Positions 45,422 to 55,444 of a stretch of DNA of 64,000 nucleotides are shown here, piece after piece. The notes beneath the pieces are model-generated. The model worked only from the letters and a program-made list of their open reading frames with translations, did not search any database and was not told where the DNA came from. Source of the stretch: Hirundichthys speculiger (taxonomy: Eukaryota > Chordata > Actinopteri > Beloniformes > Exocoetidae); the NCBI GenBank assembly GCA_018398805.1, contig JAGFBZ010001892.1, positions 1-64,000 of the forward strand, in the 5' to 3' direction. The position numbers and the translations under genes are program-made. Each line of letters starts with the position of its first letter. Position 1 is the stretch's first letter.

Positions 45422-48180
45422 ACCGACCGCTAGAGGCTGCAGTTCCTCTACTGACCACTAGAGGCTGCAGTTCCTCCTCCGACCGCTAGAGGCCGACCGC
45501 TAGAGAGGCTGCAGTTCCTCCACTAGAGGCTTACCGACTAGAGGCCACTAGAGCTGAGGCAGTTCCTCTACCGACCACTAGAGGCTGCAGTCCTCTACCG
45601 ACCACTAGAGCTGCAGTTCCTCTACCGACCACTAGAGGCTGCACCGACCACTAGAGGCTAGTTCCTCTACCGACCCACTAGAGCTGCAGTTCCTCTACCG
45701 ACCATAGAGGCTGCAGTTCCTCTACCGACCACTAGAGGCTGCAGTACCGACCACTAGAGGCTGCAGTTCCTCTACCGACCACTAGAGGCTGCAGTTCCTC
45801 TACCCACCATAGAGGCTGCAGTTCCTCTACCGACCACTAGAGGCTTTCCTAGAGACCTAGAGGCTGCAGTTCCTCTACCGACCGAGAGGCTGCAGTTCCT
45901 CTACCGACCGCAGAGGCTGCAGTTCCTCTACCGACCGAACTAGAGGCTGCAGTTCCTCTACCGACCGTTCCTCCTCCGACCGACGGACCGCAAGAGGCCG
46001 CGCAGTTTCCTCTACCGACCGCTTTCCTCTACTAGAGGCCGCAGTTCCTCTACCGACCGCTAGAGGCCGCAGCCGCGTTCCTCTACCGATAGCCGCGTTC
46101 CTCTACCGACCGCTAGAGGCTTTCCTCTACCGACCGCTACTTTCCTCTACCGACCGGTTCCTCTACCGACCGCAAGAGGCTGCGGTTCCTCTACCGACCG
46201 CCTCTACCGACCGCAGGCCGCAGTTCCGACCGTTACCGAGAGGCCGCGGTTCCTCTACCGACCGCAGAGGCCGCGGTTCCTCTACCGACCGCTAGAGGCC
46301 GACCGACCGTTAGAGGCCGCAGAGGCCGCGGTTCCTCTACCCTTACCGACCGCTAGAGGCCGCGGTTCCTCTACCGACCGCTAGAGGAGGCCGCGTTCCT
46401 CTACCGACCGCAGAGGCTGCAGTTCCTCTACCGACCGCAAGGGCTTTCCTCTAACCGACCGCTGGGTTCCTACCGCACCGGTTCCTCTACCGACCGTTAG
46501 AGGCCGCGGTTCCTCTACGGACCGCAAGAGGCCGCGGTTCCTCTACCGACCGCTCTACCGCTAGAGGCCGCGGTTCCTCTACCGACCGCTAGAGGCCGCA
46601 GGTTCCTCTACCGACCGTTAGAGGCCGCGGTCCCTCTACCTAGAGGCCGCTTAGAGCCGCCGCTAGAGACCGCAAGAGGCTTCCGGTTCCTCTCGGTTCC
46701 TCTACCGACCTCTATAGGCTGCGGTTCCTCTACCGACCGCAAGAGGCCGCAGTTCCTCTACCGACCGTTAGAGGCCGCGGTTCCTCTACGGACCGCAAGA
46801 GGCCGCGGTTCCTCTACCGACCGCTAGAGGCCGCGGTTCCTCTACCGACCGCTAGAGGCCGCGGTTCCTCTACCGACCGCTAGAGGCCGCGGTTCCTCTA
46901 CCGACCGTTAGAGGCCGCGGTTCCTCTACGGACCGCAAGAGGCCGCGGTTCCTCTACCGACCGCTAGAGGCCGCGGTTCCTCTACCGACCGCTAGAGGCC
47001 GCGGTTCCTCTACCGACCGCTAGAGGCCGCGGTTCCTCTACCGACCGTTAGAGGCCGCGGTCCCTCTACCGACCGCTAGAGGCCGCAGTTCCTCTACCGA
47101 CCGCTAGTGGCCGCAGTTCCTCTACCGACCGCAAGAGGCCGCGGTTCCTCTACCTACCGCAAGAGGCTGCGGGTCCTCTACCGACCGCTAGAGGCTGCGG
47201 TTCCTCTACCGACCGCTAGAGGCTGCGGTTCCTCTACCGACCGCTAGAGGCTGCGGTTCCTCTACTGACCGCTAGAGGCTGCAGTTCATCTACCGAACGC
47301 TAGAGGCTGCGGTTCCTCTACCGACCCCTAGAGGCTGCAGTTCATCTACTGACCGCTAGAGGCTGCAGTCCTTCTACCAACCGCTGGAGGCTGCAATTCT
47401 TCTACCGACCACTAGAGGCTGCGGTTCTTCTACCGACCACTAGAGGCTGCGGTTCCTCTACTGACCACTAGAGGCTGCAGTTCCTCTACTCACCACTAGA
47501 GGCTGCAGTTCCTCTACTCACCACCAGAGGCTGTAGTTCCTCTACCGACCACTAGAGGCTGCGGTTCCTCTACCGACCACTAGAGGCTGCAGTTACTCTA
47601 CCGACCACAGTTCCTGTACCAACCACTAGAGGCTGCAGTCCTTCTACCGACCGCTAGAGGCTGCAGTTCCTCTACCAACCACTAGAGGCTGCGGTTCCTC
47701 TACCGACCACTAGAGGCTGCAGTTCCTCTACCGACCACTAGAGGCTGCAGTTACTCTACCGACCACAGTTCCTGTACCAACCACTAGAGGCTGCAGTCCT
47801 TCTACCAACCACTAGAGGCTGCGGTTCCTCTACCGACCGCTAGAGGCTGCAGTTCCTCTACCGACCACTAGAGGCTGCAGTTCCTCTACCAACCACTAGA
47901 GGCTGCAGTTCCTCTACCGACCGCTAGAGGCTGCAGTTCCTCTACCGACCACTAGAGGCTGCGGTTCCTCTACCGACCACTAGAGGCTACAGTTCCTTTA
48001 CCGACCACTAGAGGCTGCAGTTCCTCTACCGACCACTAGAGGCTGCAGTTCCTCTACCGACCACTAGAGGCTGCAGTTCCTCTACCTACCACTAGAGGCT
48101 GCAGTTCCTCTACCGACCACTAGAGGCTGCAGTTCCTCTACCGACCACTAGAGGCTGCAGTTCCTCTACCGACCACTAGG
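45422..48180. repeat. 28-bp minisatellite, block 3, inverted
   Basis: About 95 units in the opposite orientation to blocks 1 and 2 (gaggctgcagttcctctacc plus gaccacta). The middle (about 46000-47160) uses a CpG-rich form, gaggccgcggttcctctacc with gaccgcta. Both edges use the CpG-poor form. About 45480-46740 is heavily disturbed, with fragments of units. Confidence 0.94.
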
Positions 48181-48262
48181 GTCTGGCTCAAATAGTGAGT
48201 CAGTTTCTGTTGACCTCTGTGTTAAAATGTACAATTTTACAGCAGAAATAAACATACTTACT
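48181..48262 (-). repeat. Dispersed-repeat flank of block 3
   Basis: On the minus strand this reads tttctgctgtaaaattgtac, then ctgactcactatttgagcc, agaccctagtgg, and matches the left flank of block 1. It is part of a common fish dispersed repeat in which the ccctagtgg..gaggaactgcag word occurs once. Confidence 0.5.
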
Positions 48263-48640
48263 TGAAGGCTGCTACCAAGGTCTGACCAGAGGACACCAGT
48301 TTATCTGCCTCTTGCTCATCAGCTTCTACTTCTGACTCTTTTGTCAAGAAACCTTCATCTTGGATCACGTCAGGACCTTTCTGACTTCATTAACTGGACA
48401 CTCTAACCAACAAACAGCTGAATTGAGTGCTGCCAGAACTGGATCTCGGACTCGTCCACTGGGACCTGTGCCTTCTTGGGATGCCAGTCGCCTGCGGTAG
48501 GTTTGGTTGTCCTGAAGGTAACTGTGAACTGTGGTAGACATGTTCCAGGCCTGGCTGTCTTTTTTTTCAAGTTCTTGTGGTTGCTGTGGCCTCTTTTTAC
48601 AGACAGGAAATGGTCTAAGACACAACGAAGAGTCACTTAA
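48250..48640 (-). pseudogene. Possible coding fragment, product not recognised
   Basis: On the minus strand two overlapping frames join through a shift near 48375: the first runs ~85 codons with SYLQDNQTYRRRLASQEG and LAALNSAVCWLECPVNEVRK; the second continues DVIQDEGFLTKESEVEADEQ and ends SGQTLVAAF at a perfect gtaagt donor (about 48257). Composition is protein-like and not repetitive. No family is recognised. It could be a decayed exon, a retrocopy or transposon coding DNA. Confidence 0.22.
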
Positions 48641-48650
48641 TCTGGGTCGG

Positions 48651-49628
48651 CTGCTCCAAGACTTGATCCTCTGTACATGGAGGTCTGCTCAACCAAATGA
48701 GCTCCGTTGTTCCCCCTATGGAGTCATCTTTGACCAACATGGTGCAATGCAGTAAAAGAAAACCACCAAAGCACCTTTCCAGGAACCTGTGATGTCACAG
48801 AGTGTTAATCTAGTCCTGTAACAGTCTTGTTCCTGATGCTTCACTGTTATCATCTTCCTCATTTCTATGCTGCATGAATCATCACATCAGTCCAATTTGA
48901 AAAAAATGGTTGTTTTCCTCTTGCTGCTGCAGCAACCTGAAGTGTTTCCACTTCCAGACAGATAATCTTCATGAAGTACCTTATGATTAAAGAATCTTAT
49001 AAGTTTGAATCCATTTAGCTCTCTCCAAACGAATCAAACTCTGAAAACGCCTCTGACTCCTCACACTTATCTTTTAATGCCTTCTTTTAGTGGGCGGTGT
49101 TAATCCAGACATCTACATTATTCTCGAGATACGGCAGCAATATTTTTTTCATAGGAGAAAGTATATTTTAATTTCTACAACATGGTAAAAATCTTGATCC
49201 TACTAACTACAAATATGAATGTGACTGTCTTCTTCCGATCAGCATTACTGATGCAGACGCTGATAGATCAGTCCCCCCCCCCCCCACACCGACCTCGGTG
49301 ATCGGCACGCAGAAGTCGCTACGCTTCATAGAAGCCAAATGTGGCATTTAATGACGTCTTTAGCTCAGGGTTTTGACTTTCAGAGTGACTGCTGGTCTCA
49401 CTTTGACCATAAAGATTGACACCAGTTTTACATTTGTGGAATATTAATTTACCCACATCTACCTACTGACCCTCCAAAAATGTTTGCAGTCACTCTGGAA
49501 ATCCTGTTTTTTTTATGTGAAACATTCAGGTATGTGTTAACCCGAGACAAAAAGGGGAAAATATTGAGCCAGTTGAGTCTGCTCAAGCTGCCGCCCCCTC
49601 CAAAACCTGATTGTGGATAAACAGAAGT
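48651..49628. other. Unique DNA, nothing recognised
   Basis: A C run lies at about 49275-49287. Near 49600 the words ggataaacagaag lead into the ATGG run, the usual end of a common fish dispersed repeat. No gene is supported. Confidence 0.4.
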
Positions 49629-49691
49629 TGATGGATGGATGGATGGATGGATGGATGGATAGATGGATGGATGAATGGATGGATGGATGGA
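49629..49691. repeat. ATGG tetranucleotide array
   Basis: About 15 copies of atgg with two changes. Confidence 0.95.
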
Positions 49692-49789
49692 TACTGCAAC
49701 TATTAATGTAGCATGTTAAATGTTAAAATCCATGACAGCACGACTGGAAGAAGCCAGTAGGGTTTGTTTGGGGCCCATTTGAGACCCAA

Positions 49790-51252
49790 CCATTGGCTCC
49801 CATGTGGGAGCCAACCAGTGCGTCCATGTGGGAGCCAACCAGTGTGTCCATGTGAGAGCCAACCATCGCGTCCATGTGGGACCCAACCAGTGCGTCCATG
49901 TGGGACCCAACCAGTGCGTCCATGTGGGACCCAACCAGTGCGTCCATGTGGGACCCAACCACCGTCCATGTGGGACCCATCCAGCGCGTCCATGTGGGAC
50001 CAAACTGGCGCGTCCATGTGGGACCCAACCGGCACGTCCATGTGGGACCCAACCAGACCGTCCATGTGGGACCCAACCAGTGCGTCCATGTGGGACCCAA
50101 CCAGTGCGTCCATGTCGGAGCCAACCAGTGCGTCCATGTGGGACCCAACCAGTGCGTCCATGTGGGACCCAACCAGTGCGTCCATGTCGGACCCAACCAG
50201 TGCGTCCATGTCGGAGCCAACCAGTGCGTCCATGTGGGACCCAACCAGTGCGTCATGTGGGACCCAACCAGTGCGTCCATGTGGGAGCCAACCGGCGTGT
50301 CCGTGTGGGACCCAACGAGCGCGTCCATGTGAGAGCCAACCAGTGCGTCCATGTGGGAGCCAACCATTGCGTCCATGTGGGACTCAACCAGCGCGTCCAT
50401 GTGGGACCCAACCGGCGCGTCCATGTGGGAGCCAAGCACTGCGTCCATGTGGGAGCCAAGCACTGCGTCCATGTGGGACCCAACCGGTGCGTCCATGTGG
50501 GACCCAACCGGTGCGTCCATGTGGGACCCAACCGGTGCGTCCATGTGGGACCCAACCGGTGCGTCCATGTGGGACCCAACCAGCATGTTCATGTTGGACC
50601 CAACCAGCGTGTCCATGTGGGACCCAACAAGCGCGTCCATGTGAGAGCCAACCAGTGCGTCCATGTGGGAGCCAACCATTGCGTCCATGTGGGACCCAAC
50701 CAGTGCGTCCATGTGGGACCCAACCAGTGCGTCCATGTGGGACCCAACCAGTGCGTCCATGTGGGACCCAACCAGTGCGTCCATGTGGGACCCAACCAGT
50801 GCGTCCATGTGGGACCCAACCAGTGCGTCCATGTGGGACCCAACCAGTGCGTCCATGTGGGACCCAACCAGTGTGTCCATGTGGGACCCAAAGTGTCCAT
50901 GTGGGAACCCAACCAGTGCGTCCATGTGGGACCAACCAGTGCGTCCATGTGGGACCAGTGCGTCCATGTGGGACCCAACCAGTGAGTCCATGTGGGAGCC
51001 AACCAACCAGTGAGTCCATGTGGGAGCCAACCAGTGCGTCCATGTGGGAGCCAACCAGTGAGTCCATGTGGGAGCCAACCAGTGAGTCCATGTGGGAGCC
51101 AACCAGTGAGTCCATGTGGGAGCCAACCAGTGCGTCCATGTGGGACCCAACCAGTGCGTCCATGTGGGACCCACCCAGTGCGTCCATGTGGGACCCAACC
51201 AGTGCGTCCATGTGGGAACCAACCAGTGCATCCATGTGGGACCCAACCAGCT
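49790..51252. repeat. 24-bp minisatellite (gtccatgtgggacccaacca...)
   Basis: About 60 copies of gtccatgtgggacccaacca plus gtgc, with gagcc and cggcgc variants. Very regular. 24 is a multiple of 3, so frames of 280-514 codons open on both strands; none has a domain, splice signal or other support. The right end joins LINE sequence directly at about 51252. Confidence 0.95.
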
Positions 51253-51488
51253 TATCAAAGACTTCATGGTTACGTTGTTAAAAATCCCAGCGGATGCCGT
51301 AAAAGAAATCAGCTTCCACCGAGGTCATCGTATCGGTTATAAAAATCCAGCGACCAAACATCCGCCTCCCATCGTGGGAAAATTTGAACCTTTCAAACAA
51401 AAGCTACGTGTGCAACGCCACGGGAAAAACTGGAGAGGAACTTTGGGCTGAACGACTCGTGAAATCCTGAACAGACGGAAAATTATTT

Positions 51489-51871
51489 TTGATCAGGAAA
51501 CAATTCATGAAAGAAGGAAAAAGAGCAGTAGTCGTGTATGACTTAACATCAACCGAACCCTTAACGACCTGTTTAACTGTATCTTCAGAAACAGTTAATC
51601 CGTTCATGGCTGATCTGGGTCTCGGAGACGGCTGGAGACTAAAACACCCAAAAGATAAAGAATTTTCATTCCATCACTCTTACTCCCGAATCGATTATTT
51701 CCTGATTAGCAACTCCGTCATCTCAAAAACAGTCGACATAGTGATACATCCAATCATTATTAGCGATCACGCACCAATCTCTTTGATTCTAAATATAAAC
51801 AAACATGTAAAACCAGCAGCAGATGGCGTTTTAACACGTCACTACTGGATGATCCTGACTTTGATAATCAT
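51489..51871 (+). pseudogene. Fusion of LINE ORF1 end and ORF2 endonuclease end
   Basis: One frame runs from IRKQFMKEGKRAVVV (conserved near the end of L1/Tx1 ORF1 proteins) straight into ORF2 sequence: MADLGLGDGWRLKHP, FSFHHSYSRIDYFLIS, then PIIISDHAPISL. The last contains the Ser-Asp-His of APE-type endonucleases, and SRIDYF is the typical conserved strand before it. The join implies an internal deletion that removed the ORF1 terminus and most of the endonuclease N-terminus. A frameshift near 51825 (aaaccagcagcagatggcg) precedes the WRFN motif. Not functional. Confidence 0.72.
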
Positions 51872-52869
51872 TAGGGCTGTCAAAGTTAACGCGTTAATAA
51901 CGCATTAATAAGGCATTAATAACGCATTAATAATGCCTTTTTAACGCGTTAATAAGGCATTAATAACGCATTAATAGGGTATTATTAATGCGTTATTAAC
52001 GCATTAATAATGCCTTAATAATGACTTAATAATGCCTTATTAATGTGTTAATAACGCGTTAATAAGGCCTTAATAACGCATTAATAAGGCATTAATAATG
52101 CGTTAATTCAAATTCTGTTTAACAGCACTGTTTCTATTAACGTTTGATAAACACACACACGTTTCTGTAAACATGACCTTTGGCCAATCAGTGTATTTCC
52201 AGCCAACGTGTGGGACAGACATGGTGACAGAAAAGGGTCTGATGAACAGTAGTTTAGTTTTAAGGTGCTGCCAGATGGGTCTGTTGACCAGAAAAAGGTT
52301 ATTAGTAATTACTGTCTCTGTGAAATGAGTTTCCACTGCAGGACGGTAACGTTAGTTTCACATCAGACATTTGCTTATTTTTTTCTCTTTAAACTTTAAT
52401 AGCGTCATGAAAACGGCACCGATTTCATCCAGGTTGGTATCATTTTGTAGATATAAGTATGTCAGACATTTCACCAGGGTCATCAACCCTCCAAGCTCAG
52501 TGGGCGTGGCTAAAACTCTCAGGAACAGCGCTGAATGTCCTTCTGAGTACCTGCTGCTGCCGTGGAGTTTAGGGACCGTCAGCAAATTACTGCGGTCAAC
52601 CAGCAGCCTGACAAAATACACTAAGAAGCTGATGAATTAAGTCTCCAGAAAGTACAGCAGCATTGGTGGACTTCTGGTTTTCAAAATAAAGGCTTAAAAA
52701 AAATAAAGCAGATCCCTGTGACCCTGTATAGGACAAAATGGGTATAGATGATGGATGGATGGATAAACAGAACATTAAAAACATGCGATTAATATGCGAT
52801 TAATCGCAAGTTAACTATGAAAATCTTTAGATTAATCGCTATTCAAAATTTAATGAACTTACAGTCCTA
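51872..52869. mobile_element. hAT nonautonomous element, about 1 kb
   Basis: Starts tagggctgtcaaagttaacg and ends acttacagtccta, with an internal inverted gattaatcgc word. Target duplication: ataatcat (51864-51871) and ataataac (52870-52877), 6 of 8 matching. The left side carries a long subterminal array (51886-52105). The middle has no transposase that I recognise; a short atggatgg run lies at about 52750. Confidence 0.83.
51886..52105. repeat. Subterminal palindromic repeats of the hAT element
   Basis: About 18 copies of gcattaataa or cgttaataac in both orientations. Many are self-complementary (ttaacgcgttaa). Only the left end carries it; the right end has three to four attaatcgc words. 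Confidence 0.85.
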
Positions 52870-53280
52870 ATAATAACAATAAAAGAAAATGGGCATCCTT
52901 CCTTGAAATTGATGACTCACCAGAAATTGCTCCTTCACTTCTTTGGGAAAGAGGGAAACCAGCGCTAAGAGGACAAATTATTTCATACTCGATTTATAAA
53001 AAAAAGAAAGAACAAGAAGAAGAACCAAGTTTAGAAAAAAAAAAGATCAAGAATTTGAAATATCAAATGCTAATAACCCTACATCTCAAACTCAGTCTGA
53101 ATTACAAAACTGTAAATTACAAATGAATGAATATTTGAATAAAAATACTAAATTTCTCATCCAGAGACTCAGACATGAGCAGTTTGAATGCGGCAATAAA
53201 TACAGTAAATATTTGACTAATCAGACTAAGAGGAACTAGAAAAGCACTCGGAGATTGCAGACCTCCGTCAAGTGCAACAG

Positions 53281-53480
53281 TTACCCCATATAGTGATAAA
53301 ATCCCCCTTCTGGATAAATTCAATTTAATTCAATTCAATTTGATTTATATAGCGTCTGTTACAATGTCAATTGTCTCTAGGCGCTGTACAGAGACCCAGA
53401 TCATGACCCGGATCAGATCCGGATCAGACTTTGAAATTTGATAGAGGTTCCTATTTTCAATCCCTCAGTCAAATTTCATT
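53281..53480 (+). mobile_element. RTE-like fragment with an L2 3' end inserted
   Basis: The outer parts (ccatatagtgat.., cttctggat and then gatcagatccggatcag, gatagaggttcctatt) match 35480-35580. Between them, 53312-53402 is the minus-strand L2 terminus (aattcaattcaatt, gtctgttacaatgtcaattg, gcgctgtacagagac). Confidence 0.6.
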
Positions 53481-53699
53481 TTTTTTTAAACTAATGCACA
53501 TATATGAAATAAATTTGAGTCTGTATTTGTCCACATTCATACACACAAATCAAGTGACCTCCTTATTAGGCCACGTATGTTGGTATATGTTTTATAGATG
53601 TGCATATATGTTCTAGAACACATACAACCGTCCTCCATTAGCATCTGGTTCCAAAAATGTCTCTGAGCCTTTTCTGGTCATTTTGAGCAGCTTGAAATC
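53481..53699. other. AT-rich DNA, nothing recognised
   Basis: Short AT-rich stretch; the part from about 53640 may be the decayed continuation of the Tc1 relic at 53700-53885. Confidence 0.35.
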
Positions 53700-53885
53700 T
53701 TTTTCCATCTCCAACAAATCAACAAAGTCTTCTGGATGGAGGGAGTAGCTCCTGAACTCCAAACAGTTTGGAAATAGTTTTATAATCCTGTACAGGCTGT
53801 AACAGCTGCATCTCTAAGACCGCTGCTGATGTCTTTCCCTGTTGGCATTGTGTTCACACACACACACCTGAGTGCTCCAGACCAG
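53700..53885 (-). pseudogene. Tc1-like transposase N-terminal relic, longest copy
   Basis: On the minus strand ATG (53848) opens MPTGKDISSGLRDAAVTA, then after a frameshift a Tyr-Lys-Thr-Ile-Ser-Lys-Leu-Phe-Gly-Val segment. The order Lys-Asp-Ile-Ser, Leu-Arg, Ala-rich helix, Tyr-Lys, Ile-Ser-Lys, Phe-Gly-Val is that of the paired-like DNA-binding domain of Tc1-like transposases. The catalytic DDE part is absent. Confidence 0.65.
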
Positions 53886-54457
53886 CAAAGTGCCACTAGA
53901 CCCTCTATTTTATCAGTCTGCTGTATCCCAGGTAAATGACGGGACTTTAATCGACGACGGCTGAATGTTTTTGGCCGTTTAGGCTGAAATCGTATGAATA
54001 TTCCGGCTTTGAATTAATGACAAATAGCCGCGAGCGCGGCGTGCTGGAAGATCAAACACGGCCGGCCGCTCTAACAGCTCCGACATCAGGTAGATGCATA
54101 TTCATGCTTCCATCTGTGAGCATGAAATCATAAATAATGAAATGTTTTCAGAGAGCGGCGCCGTGGTTCTGATTTGTGAAGCAGGCGCTGGAGTTCAGGG
54201 ATCAACGCCGTCGCAGCAGAGGGACTTCTGCTCTTCTGTCTCTGTTAAAAGAGTCAAACGTCCTGCTCTGTTCGTTCAGATTAATGGCAGCAGTTCTGTC
54301 TTTAGTACCAAAGGTGAGTGTCTGCAGGTCCTGAAGCAGTTTTAGACCAGTTTCTGGTTCCTCCTCGTCTGACCTTCTGGCATCATTGAGTTATTATTAC
54401 ACAAGTTCTCATTTACTCTTAAGTCTTGCATGGCAGAGACAAGGAGAAACTCCAACT
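53886..54457. other. Unique DNA; 53940-54130 resembles a conserved noncoding element
   Basis: AT- and CpG-balanced unique sequence with homeodomain-like words (tttgaattaatgac, gaaatcataaataatg) and no repeats. The frame 54094-54345 has no known domain. Regulatory role is inference only. Confidence 0.25.
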
Positions 54458-54660
54458 GCAGTTCTATGAGTGACCACTAGGGGTTCCAAAACTTAGACCG
54501 TATAAAAAGAACCAGACAAACCCTGAGTGATGTCACCAAAGAGCTATGTTGAAGCTGCTGTGTCCCTGCTCAAATATTAACCCGAGTTAATCCAGAGATG
54601 GTGGATCAAGCCAGAGGTGGAACACGCCCACCTACAAGTTAGCATCATTAGTTAGCATGA
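54458..54660 (-). repeat. Dispersed repeat holding a single copy of the 28-bp motif
   Basis: ctgcagttctatgagtgacc then actaggggttcc aligns with the edge of block 3 (ctgcagttcctctaccgacc, actagggtctgg). The rest (gtgatgtcacc, agagctatgttgaag, acacgcccacc) fits a common fish dispersed repeat. It appears to be an unexpanded relative of the 28-bp arrays. Confidence 0.5.
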
Positions 54661-55444
54661 AATAAATCATTAATACTACTTTACTTTCTGATCAAATCTG
54701 TCCAAACAGCCTCATTACAAGTGTCAAGCGAATTTTTTTTTGGAGAGAAGAGTCTTCGTCCTGGAAATGCTCCCAGACAAACTAGTGAAATGACAAACAT
54801 GTTTGGGTCTGAATTATGGACGTCTTTAAAATGAACAGGTTGCTTCACGCTGGTCTGGAGACGTCAGTACCTGCAGCTGCACTTGTTCTTTGTTCTTGAG
54901 ATGTTCCTCCTTCAGTTCAGACTGACTGCTGGGGAGTCTGGAGCTTCTCATCCTCCATCATCCATCAGTGCTGTGGCTGGTTAGACTCAGTGGTTTACCT
55001 GGTTCTGGTCACATGATTCCAGGTGTCAAAGCACCTGGGTCGGCGGTTCGAGGCTGTGTTGCAGATTGTCGAGTGATTCATGTGGATTTTGGGATCATCT
55101 TGGCTATTAGGTTGAAGAAACATTAAGCACTATTTTCTAACGGTGACATAAGTGATGATTTTTCAGTGTGTCTGAATGCAGAGTGAGTGTTATCTGTTCC
55201 ATTGTGGAAAGTAAACAATAGCAGCTAGCGCTGTGTGCAGCTTCTGAATGTAAACATGAATCGGTCCCCTTTAAACAGGAGGAAGAGAGAGATTAGAGGG
55301 ATTTAGTTCGTTAACAAATTCTGTAGAAGAGGAAGCTATATGGAAATTGTTCAAAAACAACTTGAACTGTTACAGAACAACTCTAGAAGGCCAGTAAAAG
55401 ACCTTAGGAGGCTTTATGGAGCGACTGTTATTAAAATATTAAGA
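54661..55444. other. Unique DNA, nothing firm
   Basis: A B-box-like ggttcgaggct lies at about 55045, but the upstream A box is poor, so I do not call a SINE. No gene is supported. Confidence 0.35.

Larger units (their letters stand above)
51253..53280 (+). mobile_element. Tx1/L1-type LINE, internally deleted, split by a hAT element
   Basis: Three parts in order: the ORF1 C-terminal region (51260-51535), the ORF2 endonuclease end (51540-51871), and the region after the endonuclease (52878-53280) with SPEIAPSLLWE, ALRGQIISYSIYKKK and SQTQSELQNCK. The last two are separated only by the hAT insertion; removing it gives WRFNTSLLDDPDF then KRKWASFLEI. The RT domain is absent. The 5' end abuts the 24-bp array. 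Confidence 0.75.

Noticed and set aside
49703..51342. 505- and 514-codon frames over the 24-bp array
   Set aside because: Unit length is a multiple of 3; the frames end with the array and overlap on both strands.
55025..55065. Another tRNA-derived SINE
   Set aside because: Only a B-box-like ggttcgaggct is convincing; the A box is poor and no tail is seen.
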